From the NCBI GenBank assembly GCA_002778195.1, contig PCDI01000001.1:806001-870000 (forward strand): a stretch of DNA of 64,000 nucleotides. The letters are read 5' to 3'. The notes below the pieces were generated by a model. That model ran no database searches. It was not told the DNA's origin and saw only the letters and a program-made list of their open reading frames with translations. The position numbers were made by a program, and so were the translations under genes. Below are positions 39,592-50,470 of the stretch, piece by piece; position 1 is the first letter of the stretch; each line of letters opens with the position of its first letter. The DNA is from Raffaelea ambrosiae. Taxonomy: Eukaryota; Ascomycota; Sordariomycetes; Ophiostomatales; Ophiostomataceae.

Positions 39592-40607
39592 ATGGCCGAA
39601 ATGGACCCTGATATCGCCAAATTTGTCAAAGATCCGCACGCAGGTACGTTGATCTTTTGGGAAAAGGAAAGCATCTCTACGCTTGCATGGCAGCATCTGA
39701 CAGCCCCCCCCCCTTCCCAGGTATCTTCTTTACCAAGACACTCCATCAAGACACCTACCCGTTCATCGACTCGGCCAAGTGCGACCTGAGCGGCAAGTAT
39801 GTCTTCATCACGGGTGCCTCCAGGGGCATTGGCCGCGAAATGGCACTCTCCTTTGCCCGGGCCAATGTGGCCGGCATCGCCGTGGCGGCTCGGTCTGGCG
39901 TGGATGCTCTGGCTGTACCCCTAGCTGCGGCGGCCGAGGAAGCGGGGAAACGCGTCCCTCGGGTGGTGGCGGTCCCGCTGGACGTCGCCGACCCGGCCAG
40001 CGTGGCAGCCGCCGCCGAGACCGTGGCGCAGGCGTTTCCCCGCGTCGACGTGCTCGTCAACAATGCCGGCTACTACGAGGCGCGCGCCAAGATTGCCGAC
40101 AGCGACCCGGACGAGTGGTGGAACTCGTGGAACATCAATCTGAAGGGCGTCTACCTGGTGACGCGGGGGTTTCTGCCGCTGATGCTGGGCACGAGGCCCG
40201 GGACAGCCAGGAGCGCCCTCCGGGTGGTCGTCAACGTCTCCAGCATCGGCGCCAACCAGATCGTCGCGGGCGCCTCGGCCTACCAGACCGCCAAGCTGGC
40301 CGTTCTGCGCTTCACCGAGTCGCTGGACGCAGACCACGGCGTCGCGACGCCGGACGGCGTGCTGGCGCTGTCCCTGCACCCGGGCGGCGTCCTCACCGAC
40401 ATGGGCAAGCGGCTGCCGGCCAGCTGGCTGGCGGCTCTGCAGGACACGCCGCGGCTGAGCGCCGACACGGTGGTGTTCCTGGCGGCGAAGCGTCGCGAGT
40501 GGCTGGCGGGCCGGTACATTGCGGCGCCCTGGGACATGGAGGAGCTGCTCGCGCGAGAGGCCGACATTGTCCGGGGAAACAAGCTCAAGGTGCGCATGTT
40601 GGTGTGA
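39592..40607 (+). CDS. Short-chain dehydrogenase/reductase (SDR)
   Basis: Exons are 39592-39643 and 39721-40607, with a 77-bp phase-1 intron (GTACGT...CCCAG); the product is 312 aa. The classical SDR fold is complete. The cofactor loop TGASRGIG is at 48-55, NNAG follows strand 4, the catalytic Ser is in NVSSIGAN (about S192), and the Tyr-X3-Lys pair is Y205/K209 in SAYQTAKLAV, followed by the HPGGVLTDM loop after strand 6. The enzyme should carry out an NAD(P)(H)-dependent oxidation or reduction of an alcohol or carbonyl. The substrate cannot be deduced. Exon 1 supplies only 17 codons. An alternative ATG nine bases downstream (39601) is in frame. There is no signal peptide, so it is probably cytosolic. 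It sits between Atg17 and a gene of unknown function and shows no cluster logic. Confidence 0.88.
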
Positions 40608-41176
40608 ATGCGGGAGGTGCACGTGTCGTTTCGGGCAGCCTTTTCTAGACTGGGGAGCTCAAGACAATACATTATTTCTGCCTGTGTGGAATCGCGTCTC
40701 CCATGCAACTGTGGATCCTCGGGGCTTTTTCGACTGGCTTCAGTCTGCCCTGTAGGAAGCACCTGCGAGAGTAGGCGCCAGCGTCGAAAACCCTTGCACG
40801 TCCTAGACAGCGGGTAGTTAGCCGCAGGCCAGCCAAGCTTACGGAAGCTAACGCAAGGAAAGGACACGGAGCGTTGCGACGGGCGGTGCGGGTGAGGCGA
40901 AGTTTTCTGCCTTGCTGTAAGTCTTCGGTGCTTTGGACGCATTGGGAAGTTGAGCCCCTGTAATCCCTTGGTGGGTATGCGGCTGAGCAGCGGCCAACCA
41001 TTATCGTGTGTCTCTACAGCGCAGCTCACAGTCAATTGCGCCTCGTTCAGACTGCTTGCCCGCTCCCGCTCCAATGCCTTTTTAATTCTTACTTCTAGCC
41101 GGTTTGTTTCTTGCTTCGTCTTCATTTTGGCCCCTCGTTGGCTTTTCCTCCCAGCTTTCAACTCCAACCGCCAAAG
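40608..41176. other. Spacer between SDR and unknown charged-protein gene
   Basis: About 570 bp that should contain the SDR 3' region and the promoter and leader of the next gene, ending in a T/C-rich stretch just before the start codon at 41177. Nothing else was recognised. Confidence 0.5.
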
Positions 41177-43144
41177 ATGAAGCGCAACACGTCCACAAAG
41201 AAGCGTGAACAGCGCATGAGCGCGGGCGGCTGGTTCGTGTCGGAACCTTTTGTGGAGGAAGTCCCCAAAACGAGCCTGGCCGAGATGCTCCGCAAGGAGT
41301 CCAAGAGAAAGAAGAGTTCCAGAAAGAAGGAGGAGAAAAAGAAGAAGAAGAAGAGCAAGAAGCGGGAGAGCGAGGAGTCGAATGACGACGTTGGCGAGAC
41401 AGACGAGACAGGGAAGGCCGAGAAGGAAACGGACCAGCCTGACGACTCCGGCAACTCGCAGCCACACTCCCATGCCGAGAGGGCTGCTCGGATACAACAG
41501 GAGCTTGACCAAACAGGCAGCACAAGGTCATCAAACATCGCTGCTGCTCAATGCCGAGCCGAGGTGCTCACCACGGCGCTGGACAAAGAAGACACAACGT
41601 TCCAAGCCCAGGCAAAACAGTCTGGCTTTGGCAAACACATGCGCTCGCTGGCCTCGCTCTTTACGTGGAAGGGGCGCGACACGCCAGACGACACCACTCT
41701 CGCGCAAGTGCCAACCTTGACGGTCGAGGCCGACACCCAGTCTGAGTCGGGTCGCGACAAGAACGAACCCAAGCCCAGCAGCTCCGAGTCGAGGCTGACG
41801 CTGAAGCACCGCAACCACAACCACAGCCTCAACCTCAACCGCAACCGCAATTCCATGTCCGACACACAGCTGACGCACAAGACCAGCTCCGAGACCACAC
41901 CCTCCATCCCGAGTCGGCATTCGTCTGTCAAACACCGCGAGGAGCTGATGAGCTGGGAGGCCGACCGACGCCGTCCTGGCGTCAAGGGCCGGCTCGTGGA
42001 AGTTGTCCACGGTTATGCCCACGACGACCCGGCCCAGCCGCGGACGCTCGTCGTCTTCGAGTGGCGCCTGATCCCGGGTCTGTACGGCGACCGCATCAAG
42101 CGCGTGCGCATCCTGGTGGCGTTTGAAAAGGACGGCGACGGCGGGGAGACGCCTCCAGAAGAGGACGTTGGCGACGCTGGCGACGCTGGCGACGCTGACA
42201 ACGACAACAACGACGACGACAACGAATTTGAAGCCGTTCCCATCAAGTGGTCCCCCGACATGCCCATCATGAGCCTCTTCTCCACCACCACCGTCACCGC
42301 CAGCGGCGGCCAGGAGCTCAACACCCAGGCCGGCTACACGCCTCTGGCCTCCGTCGGCGCCAAGCTGCACTACGACACGGCGCAGACGCTCGAACGGATC
42401 GACGCCCGGTGCATCCGGGGCGTGCCCCTGGTGTACGGCCCACGCGTCAAAAAGTACCCGCTGGGTGGAGATGGGGGCCGTGTCGTCCCCAACAACGCCG
42501 TCCAGTGGCAGCTCGAGGAGAACGCCGCGCTCAAGAGCGGCGTCCAGTACAACGTCCGCACGGCCGTCCTGCTGCGGCGCCGGCCCTACGACATGCGGCC
42601 CTTCCGGCTGACGGTGTGCGCCGAGGCCAACCTGACGCGCACCAAGGATCTGGTCAGGACGGCCCTCACGGCCATGAAGGTGATCCGCAGCGGCAGCGGC
42701 GAGGACCGCGCGGCCACGGCGCTGGATCCGTCGGTCGTGCCCGGCTCGGGCGCCGGCGGCGCCGAGGACGAGAACGTGGCGGCGCGGCCGACGCGCCGGG
42801 ACTGGCGGAACCTGCAGAACGAGAATCTGGACGCGGTGCTGGTCAGGGACACCGAGCTGGCGGCGGTCATGGCACAGGCCACGGGGGCGCTGCAGCAGCC
42901 GCCACAGGAGCCCGCTCTCGCTCTCCCGGAGGCCCATGCTCCCTTGGCCCTGACAAATGGGGCGACGGCGACAACGACCGCACAATACGGTATCTTTGGG
43001 CCCGCGCAGATGCCGGCCATTGCCATTGCCATCAACACGGATGCAGGAGGGGGGGGGGGGGAGACGGCGGAGAGGGGGGAGGGGGCAACAACGTTGGCAC
43101 GTGGCAGGGGTTCTAGTAAGGAACAAGATGCACGTACATGGTGA
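41177..43144 (+). CDS. Hypothetical charged protein, possibly nuclear
   Basis: A single-exon frame of 655 aa starts at MKRNTSTKKR. Earlier in-frame codons lie in a T-rich leader and are not favoured. Residues about 38-65 form a dense Lys/Arg/Glu block with a polylysine core that could act as a nuclear localisation signal. About 270-530 look folded (GRLVEVVHGYAHDD, TLVVFEWRLIPGLYGDR, IKRVRILVAFE, then an Asp/Asn-rich insert, then WSPDMPIMSLFSTT, NNAVQWQLEENAALKSG and VRTAVLLRR). This order resembles lineage-expanded unknown families of Sordariomycetes. No enzyme motif is visible. The C-terminus is reached after a G13 run (43049-43061), so the last 30 or so residues depend on correct counting of that homopolymer. 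Confidence 0.7.
   Translation: MKRNTSTKKREQRMSAGGWFVSEPFVEEVPKTSLAEMLRKESKRKKSSRKKEEKKKKKKSKKRESEESNDDVGETDETGKAEKETDQPDDSGNSQPHSHAERAARIQQELDQTGSTRSSNIAAAQCRAEVLTTALDKEDTTFQAQAKQSGFGKHMRSLASLFTWKGRDTPDDTTLAQVPTLTVEADTQSESGRDKNEPKPSSSESRLTLKHRNHNHSLNLNRNRNSMSDTQLTHKTSSETTPSIPSRHSSVKHREELMSWEADRRRPGVKGRLVEVVHGYAHDDPAQPRTLVVFEWRLIPGLYGDRIKRVRILVAFEKDGDGGETPPEEDVGDAGDAGDADNDNNDDDNEFEAVPIKWSPDMPIMSLFSTTTVTASGGQELNTQAGYTPLASVGAKLHYDTAQTLERIDARCIRGVPLVYGPRVKKYPLGGDGGRVVPNNAVQWQLEENAALKSGVQYNVRTAVLLRRRPYDMRPFRLTVCAEANLTRTKDLVRTALTAMKVIRSGSGEDRAATALDPSVVPGSGAGGAEDENVAARPTRRDWRNLQNENLDAVLVRDTELAAVMAQATGALQQPPQEPALALPEAHAPLALTNGATATTTAQYGIFGPAQMPAIAIAINTDAGGGGGETAERGEGATTLARGRGSSKEQDARTW
43049..43061 (+). 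repeat. G13 run near the 3' end of the unknown gene
   Basis: Thirteen G residues encode glycines in the assembled frame. A one-base length error would change the C-terminus of the 41177-43144 protein. An alternative frame past the run stops 28 bp earlier, at 43116. Confidence 0.85.
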
Positions 43145-44440
43145 GATGTGCATGCAGGGGGAAAGGTGTCCCCAAAAGTGATATCCCATTGCCTGTTTGT
43201 ATGTACTAGCACGTTTATTTTTTTTCACTGTTTCTTCTTTTGCCAACCCCCAAAGTTGGTGATTTGTGTCAGCGTATTGTAGTTGATGCACAATTTCTGT
43301 CTTTTCAACTGCAACCGAGCCAAGATTCCAAAGCAGGAAGAAAAAGCAGACAGACAACGCCATAAGCAACACGTGGTTCTACCAAGACTCCTTGCAGGGC
43401 TGTACTACGGGTAAGCAAGTCAGGGCCGGGGCTCCCTTGCATACTACTTGCCAAGGGAGGCTCTTGTGACACTTCGGGCACCACTTGGAAGTCGGTGAAG
43501 GCCGCCGGACGTCAGGCTTGTCTTCTTGTCTTCTTGTCGCAAAGTCACAATGCTCGAGAGTCAGAATGCTGTTGGCGCCAAGACCAGCTTCATCTCGACT
43601 CCTTCCACTGCAAGATGGCTCTCACCCGATGGAAGCTTATTGGTGGCCAATTTCCGGTGCGTGTGTGTCACGAATGTCCCCGCGCCGTTTGGATTGTGCA
43701 AACTTCCCATACATCCACACCTCTATCACCATGGATGAACAGGCTGTAGGCGTTTCTCTCCCCCAAGAATGGGGCTGCAACCATAGGGGACCAACCGTTG
43801 ACAGCACTTGTTGTGACAGATACCAGACACAAAGGATTCCATCCAGCTGGCTGAATTCTACGCGAGCCCACACAAGCATCTGATCCTCGTCAAGCTCGTC
43901 AAGGCCGAGTAGGGGGGGCAGCTGTCCATGGCCACTGGCAGCCACCAACATCCCATAGGCATGCTCGAGCTTTCCGCAGACTCGCTCCCCTACAGCCAAG
44001 CCTACACCGACCTGGGCGTCTTCCGTCTGCCAGGTGACCTGGATATCTCCACTGCACTCTCTGCGTCAGTATCAGCCACATTGCTGCACCCTCCCCGCGC
44101 GATGTCCTCAAGGGTCTGCCCACCGCAGACGCAGGGAGAGTATTGCACTTTTTCACCTTCCCCGTGCTGAGCAGCAGCGAGAGCGAGATTCTCAGCGATG
44201 GGTACAAGGATTTCTTTCTACTTGTGGTTGCCATGACAAGGAAGCGAAAACAACATGCAACAAGCATTCAATTTGTTCAGACAACTGTGTCCTTCCTACT
44301 ACATGTACGAGTTCCGCGTTCTGTCTCCATGTTCTGTCCTCTTCCTCGCCTGCCATGTTGGCAGGAATCGTATCCTCCTCCCCGTTGCTCTCGACCGTTG
44401 ACCCCTGGCTGGTTCATTCTGCTCCTACCACTGTCGCATC
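43145..44440. other. Spacer with a possible small gene or relic
   Basis: The first 400 bp contain nothing recognisable. From 43550 to about 44200 there are coding-like segments described separately. The last 200 bp should include the 3' region of the minus-strand secreted-protein gene. Confidence 0.45.
43550..43912 (+). pseudogene. Possible small gene or decayed gene fragment
   Basis: A start in good context (CACAATG) opens 37 codons (ending SLLVANFRC). With an intron from 43661 to 43819 (GTGTGT...ACAG), the frame continues as IPDTKDSIQLAEFYASPH to a stop at 43912, giving 67 aa with gene-like codon usage. Directly after the stop the same frame stays coding-like (MLELSADSLPYSQAY and LGVFRLPGDLDIS, about 43961-44050). 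Another frame then looks coding (DVLKGLPTADAGRVLHFF, from about 44100). In-frame stop plus frame change suggest a larger gene that has decayed. The family is not recognised. Confidence 0.28.
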
Positions 44441-45013
44441 TTAGTTGCTCGGCGGAGGCCCGTCTTGGCACGGGATTTCTTGCGGATATGGTATTTTGGC
44501 TTGCGGGTTCGCCATTGCGAAATTCACGCCGATCGAGTCTCCCACGTGGTACGCCTGCAAGTTCTGCTCCGACAGACACGTCATCATGACTTGGCAGAGG
44601 GCGACCAAGGTGCCGTATTTGAAGCTTGTTGGGTCGCACGGGTTTGTGTTTTGAGCCGTGAACATGCAATTCCCATACGTCTCCGAGAATATGTAGTAGG
44701 GCATGAGAGAGACCACGTGCCCCGCGTCCTGCAACAATGTGGTGCACACGACGTTGCAGTCGTCATAGTTCTCCGCGACGGGGGCCGGGATGCTCATGCA
44801 CACCGTGCCGTCCTTGCGCTTGTCCAAAGACGCATCGCGCTTGCCGGGAACAATTCCGTCGGGGAACAGGTCGGTGACATTGCGTAAAATCGGAGGGATG
44901 TTCCTGGCAGTCCGGATGGCGTTCTTGTGTGCCAGATTGTCGTCATCGACAGGCAAAGCTGCCGCCAGTGAAACAAAGGCAGCCAGAAACACAAGATGTA
45001 GCAGGGAAGACAT
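44441..45013 (-). CDS. Small secreted cysteine-rich protein
   Basis: A single exon of 190 aa. I start at MSSLLHLVFLAAF because it gives a classic signal peptide cleaved near AALA/LPVDDD. An upstream in-frame ATG at 45031 adds six residues. Two dibasic sites (GKRD and DKRK, about residues 58-67) look like Kex2 processing points that would release a pro-region. The mature part has eight cysteines (VC, DC, VC, NC, PC, LC, TC, PC), enough for four disulfides, and one early sequon (NVT). There is no known enzyme motif. Size, signal, Kex2-like sites and even cysteine number match candidate effectors or other extracellular fungal proteins, but the role is inferred from this profile only. Confidence 0.7.
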   Translation of the reverse strand: MSSLLHLVFLAAFVSLAAALPVDDDNLAHKNAIRTARNIPPILRNVTDLFPDGIVPGKRDASLDKRKDGTVCMSIPAPVAENYDDCNVVCTTLLQDAGHVVSLMPYYIFSETYGNCMFTAQNTNPCDPTSFKYGTLVALCQVMMTCLSEQNLQAYHVGDSIGVNFAMANPQAKIPYPQEIPCQDGPPPSN

Positions 45014-47874
45014 GTTGCTGCTTTTGTGCATGCTTTGATAGAGGGGAAGAGAACAGATGCTTCGGCTTGCTTCTGGGTTCGATCTTGAGCCTTGGTGAGC
45101 TGTGTTGGGCCTTGTTGTGGGGGGGCGTGGGACTTCCTTCTTGTCTGTCAACGGCATGCGGTTTGCGGTTTCTCTTAATTATATATCTGTTTTCGTTGCA
45201 CCCCTGCCGAAGAGAAAAGATGACGCATGCAATGCAGAATATTTCAGAGCTCTGGGCAAGTGCTGTCACCCCCCGTATCTAGATGCATAGCTTGCTATCC
45301 CTTCCCAGATGCGGGTGCCGAGTCAGAACAGCTCTTCTTTGACGGGGGAGAAGACGGACATTTCCTATTCCGGTCAAAGATGCGTCGTCTGAGCTTGTCT
45401 GGTCGTTGCTTCGTTTCACAATCACTTCAGTTCCTGGGCAGGCCAACCTTGAAACTTGAAACATGAACATCACCAACAGGAAGGCCTACCAGAGCAAGGT
45501 GAGAAACAAAAGAGCAAAGGGAGGCCCTCTGAGTAGCAGGTGTCTCGCTTCTCTCATTGTCTCCTTGCTTCTGAATATTGGTATTCTACCATAGCTCGTG
45601 CTACGAGACTACTAGGCGAGACGCATCCTTACGTCTGGTATATTAACTGCCCAGAAAGTGACAGTGTCCGTGCTCTTCTTTTTTGTCTTGTATCGTCACG
45701 GCCACGAGGACGAGGTTGCCAGAATGGGTTATTCGTCCACAGAAAGGAGAGCTTGGCAAGGGAGGTTGACATACGGCCAAGGCGCACCAACCTCTACGGT
45801 CAGACCGCCACGAGAGACGGGAATGGCCAATGGAAAGCGGGTGCTCCGATGTCGTGTATTCAATCTTTCCAGAACCGCACAACAAAAGAAGTTGATAACC
45901 CCGGAATCAAAGGCGCGAAACTCCTTCTCAAGACAGCTCGGACTTGTACATATTTATAGCCGCGTCTGCCGTTTGTTGACGACAGAAACGTCAATTGCGA
46001 AAGGAGAGGCAATGCGTTCCCTAGCCACAACAAGCGACTCCAGTCACAGCCTAGTGGCGATCAAAGTAGACGACGTATCAAGGAGGAAACCAGCCACTGT
46101 AGTTGGTATTGACAATTCGTCCTGGAGCTGAGAGGAAATAGCTGCACGAAGGTGTAAGGATGGGTGTTAGATTGTTTCCCAGCACCGCATATGTTGTGGT
46201 CACGTACTGGCACCTTGAGAGCCAAAGGAGGCAGCCACCGCATCATGCGTAAAGCTCGGAGGATGCAATGCCGGACAATAGTTACACGGGGAAGGTAGTG
46301 ACAGGGATATGCACACTGCGACTGGGGTGTCTGCAGGGCTGGGTGTGGTTACACTAACAATACGTGGCTACATGCGTAGCTCCTCTCTGCGAGTCCCCCG
46401 CCGTCAACCTTCTCAGAGACCTGTTTCACAATCACACGCTGTCCCAGAAGTGCTGTCCAGACGACCTCTTCACAGTCTTTACGAGATCACGAGCTCGAGT
46501 ATCGACATGAGACTCAGGAAAACCAGAGCCGTGATGGTTTGACTAAGCATTACTACACACAGAACACTCCAGTGTAATATACGATCCCGGTTTGGATTAT
46601 CCTGGTTTCAAGCTCAAGTCAATGCGTTAATTGCTTGCTAGATAATGTGCCATGGCACCGAGCGCGTGGTGGGATGAACTTGGGTTGACCATATTCGCTG
46701 TGGAAATCCCGAGAAGGAGCTGGCAGGCAAGGACTTCCACAACGGTTGCCTTCTTCAGATGGAAATACACATTAGACCTTATCACCTAGTTATCACACCT
46801 CTACAGAAGCTGAGATTGTCAACCATCAAGACCGGACTATGCGTACGTCTGGCTTTGGAGGTGTTCCTATGTGTGGTTTGATGCAACGGTCCATTATGTA
46901 ATCACACAATGGCCGTACTTCTCTGCATGGAAACCTTTGCCTCTGTTTAAGATACTATGCACTTACACAATGCTTGTAGATGCTCCGCCGATCTCCCTGT
47001 CAGACACTAGATACAATGTTGTCATCGCTATATCTGCGACTGCTGATACGCTGGCCAATCAGATGCCTCGGCTTGCATTATGACCTCAACCCCAAAACGT
47101 GCCAATTATCGCGTCATTAATCCACAATGTAGTGCAATACCATCCAGTCGACCAATACAGGCTTTGCAAAACAACGGTGCAATTCATTAGCAAGGGGGTA
47201 TGAACTTTCTGCGAGTCAAAAAGGCTCCATATTTGATTTCCGTATCCAGGTTCCTCGCCTGCGCCAGTTTTCCCCCTCCATCCGCCCCCCCCATTCCAGC
47301 GTACCGGCACCGGGCGCGTTCGGTCTGCGTCTGTCGTCAGCCGTGGGAGAGTTGACGTGCTTTGCTATCGAACCGAGCTTGTGGCGTCTGCCAACTACGG
47401 CAATCCGGTTGGAGGAGTGATGCTACGGGCCGAGTCCGCGCTTTATCAGCGATGGACCGCGAAATCGACACGATGAAAAGCCGGGACTGACCTGCATGAG
47501 ACGATTCTGCTGTCCATGAAGCCACAGCAAGCTATTAGAGTGATTTCGATCCTATATGGTGTAAGAGAAGCACGGCTTGGTAGCTTTCCTGAAGAGACTT
47601 AGTGCTGAAGAGCGTCTGCCACCCCCCTTTCAGTTGCTATGTAAAAGCCGTCTGTATGCTTGCGCGCTGAGACAACTACCCGTCGGGGCTTGGCCACACT
47701 GCAAAGACATCACATACGAATACTTTGCGAAGTTTTGCCATACCCAAGACGCCACACAACCACCCCTGCACCCATCGAGACAGAAGATACGAATAAGCAA
47801 CATTGACAAAAGAACATACATACACGCGCACACACACACAAGCATACGCAGTTTCTCCATATCCATAGCCGACC
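45014..47874. other. Spacer upstream of the monooxygenase cluster
   Basis: Nearly 2.9 kb with no frame that looks coding. The part from about 46550 to 47250 is more A/T-rich than the flanks. The last 60 bp before 47875 contain a short CA repeat (47827-47841), likely in the leader of the monooxygenase gene. No transposon features were recognised. Confidence 0.5.
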
Positions 47875-49706
47875 ATGGGCTCCCTCGAACAGGAGGTCTC
47901 GACATCGGGGCTCAAGCTTGTCAACCGGTTTATTGACGAGCCCCGTGCGCTGCGCGTCATCGTCGTGGGTGGTGGCCTGTCCGGGATCAATGCTGGCATT
48001 CTGTTTCCGGCCAAGGTGCCCAACATCCGCCTGACCATCTACGAGAAGAACAAAGATCTGGTACGTCTCCCAAGAGCCTCCTCCTCCCTCATCCACAGAG
48101 TGTCTCCCGGACTCACACGAGCCAGGCCGGCACATGGCTGGAGAATGTCTACCCCGGCGTGCGGTGCGACATCCCCTCGCACGTCTACCAGTCGACCTTC
48201 TCGCCGAACCTGGCGTGGAGCGACCAGTTCTCCTTTGGGCCCGAGATCCGCGACTACTGGCAGGGCGTGGCGCGCAAGTACGACGTGTACAAGTACGTCC
48301 GGTTCAACAGCAGGGTCGAGGCGGCCGAGTGGGACGCCGACAAGGCGGAGTGGACGGTGACCGTGCGCGACGTGAACACGGGCGCGACGACCACGGACAC
48401 CGCGGACGTGGTGGTGACGGCGCTGGGCCGGTTCAACAACTGGAAGCTGCCCGACTACCCGGGCATCGAGGACTACCAGGGCCACCTGCGGCACGTGCAG
48501 AACTACGACCCGGCCTTTGAGCCGGCGGGCCAGCGCGTCGCCGTCATCGGCAACGGCGCCAGCGGCATCCAGCTGGTGGCCAACCTGCAGAGCCAGGTCG
48601 CGCGGCTGGACCACTACGTGCGCAACCGGACGTGGATCGCGTCGTCCTGGGCGGGCGACGAGCGCACGCTGGCGGCGCAGCCGTACAGCGAGGCGCAGAT
48701 CGCGACATTCAAGGCGGACCCGCAGGCGTACCTGGCCTTCCGCAAGGAGCTCGAGGCCAAGTACTGGCGGCGCTTCACGTCGTTCCTCAAGAACTCGCGG
48801 GAGAACGAGGACATCCGCCAGCGGTTCGTCGAGATCATGACGCAGCGCGTGGCCAAGAAGCCGGCGCTGCTCCAGGACCTCATCCCGGACTTCTCGCCCA
48901 ACTGCCGCCGGCTCACGCCCGGGCCGGGCTACCTCGAGGCCCTCGCCGCGGACAACGTCGACTACATCCGCACGCCCATCCGGCGGTTCACGGCGACGGG
49001 CATCGAGACGGCCGACGGGACGCAGCGCGACGTCGACGCCGTGATCTGCGCCACGGGCGCCCAGAGCAACCTGGTGCCGCCCTTTGTCGTCCGCGCGCAC
49101 GGCCACACGCTGGCCGAGGTGTGGGGGCCGACGGAGGCCGAGGCGGGCGGCTCCAAGGTGGGCCACGGCCTGCCGTGGACGTACCTGGGCGTGTCAACGC
49201 CCGGGTTCCCCAACTTCTTTTACATTCACGGCCCCAACAGCTCCGGGCCGTCGGGCACGGTGCCGCACAGCGTGGAGACGCAGGTGACGTACCTGGCGCG
49301 GATCCTGCGCAAGGTGGCCAGCGAGGGCATCCGGACAATCGACGCGTCGCCGGCCGCCGCGGACGACTTTGTCGAGTACGCCCGGGCGTTCTTCCAGACG
49401 ACGGTGCTGACGGACAACTGCAGCTCGTGGTACAACGGCGGGAAGCCGGGCGGGTTCATCCACAGCCTCTGGCCGGGCAGTGCCGGGCACCTGACGATCC
49501 TCCGGCAGAACCCGCGGTGGGAAGACTTTGAGTACACGCGCCTGAGCGACACGCCGACGAACAAGAACCGCTTTGCGTGGTACCTGGGCAACGGGTACAC
49601 AAGGAAGGAGGCGGACCCCGACTCGGACATTGTGCCGTACCTGGCGGAGCCGGCCGAGCATGTCGATCTACGCGATGTGCACGAGAAATGGTACAGCTTT
49701 CCATGA
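47875..49706 (+). CDS. Flavin-dependent monooxygenase, Baeyer-Villiger/FMO type
   Basis: Exons are 47875-48060 and 48126-49706, with a 65-bp phase-0 intron (GTACGT...CCAG); the product is 588 aa. The FAD-binding GGGLSG is at 32-37, followed by the acidic end of strand 2 (YEKN) and the AGTWLENVYPGVRCD segment across the splice site. The NADPH-binding Rossmann motif VIGNGASG is at 202-209. Between them the Baeyer-Villiger fingerprint FXGXXXHXXXW appears as Y179-X-G181-X3-H185-X3-Y189, with both aromatic positions changed to Tyr. The C-terminal GPNSSGPSG and NCSSWYNGGKPGG segments match fungal moxY/stcW-like enzymes. The expected reaction is NADPH- and O2-dependent insertion or transfer of oxygen to a ketone or heteroatom; the substrate is unknown. 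It is the first gene of the oxygenase/transporter group. Confidence 0.88.
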
Positions 49707-49846
49707 GAGTCCGAGATAGTCAAAAGAAAATAAATTTAGAAAAAAAGGAAAAAAAGAGAAAGAATGCAAGACCACGCAGCATAGAGACATGCATGAGACA
49801 TAAGGCAGGAAACCCCCCAACCACCCCAAACCCCCCCCCCCCCCCC

Positions 49847-49851
49847 NNNNN
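49847..49851. other. Assembly gap (5 N) between a C run and a G run
   Basis: Sixteen C residues (49831-49846) precede the gap and six G residues (49852-49857) follow it. A C-to-G switch across a gap may be a real inverted homopolymer or two reads joined from opposite strands. Confidence 0.95.
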
Positions 49852-50470
49852 GGGGGGACGACGACCCATCTTTTTCAACTTGCACAGCCGTTTTCCGAAT
49901 AGCAGAATGAAATAGAAATACTACCAGGAACAAGACGTCGAAAGGGATAGAGATGACGTCTTTCGAGGAACAGTGTGCCAGACAAAGCCGAGGATGTGTG
50001 TGTGTACAAATAAAAATGTAGGCCAGCCGAAATCCGTGCTGGAGAAAGGCCAGAGAACACGAGTGGCTTGGCCAGCGTGTGGGGGGTTGGTCTGTCCGAG
50101 AGTGCGAGACTGGGGTACTGGCGTGGATGGTCAGGCCGTCTAGGCGGTGATGTGCTCGCCAGGGTCGGTCGCGCAAGAGCTCGGCCACGCTATTGCTTGG
50201 CTTGTCAAAGTGCCGAGAGCCAACAAGAAAGAGCGCCACAGAACGCATGCAACGTGGGCATGAAAAATTTAAAAAAAAAAACCAAGAGAAAGTAAAATAA
50301 CGGGCCCTGTAGTATGACAGGGTGAAATCATCAATCCATGGAGATTTTGAGTGAAAATCGTAAGAAATTGCGCAGAACCTGGCCAGGAACGGTCTGGGGA
50401 GCAGGCCAGTGCCCAGTGTAAGAAGCACCTGAAGTGACCCGTCCCAAGAGATCAATGTCCTGTGCCTTGC

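Noticed and set aside
41531..43372. 613-codon minus-strand open frame opposite the charged unknown protein
   Set aside because: It is a codon-bias shadow: Arg/Gly/Val-rich without motifs, and it continues into non-coding sequence.
48039..49166. 375-codon minus-strand open frame within the Baeyer-Villiger-type gene
   Set aside because: The plus strand encodes recognisable FAD and NADPH motifs. The minus product is a repetitive Arg/Val/Leu/His-rich shadow.
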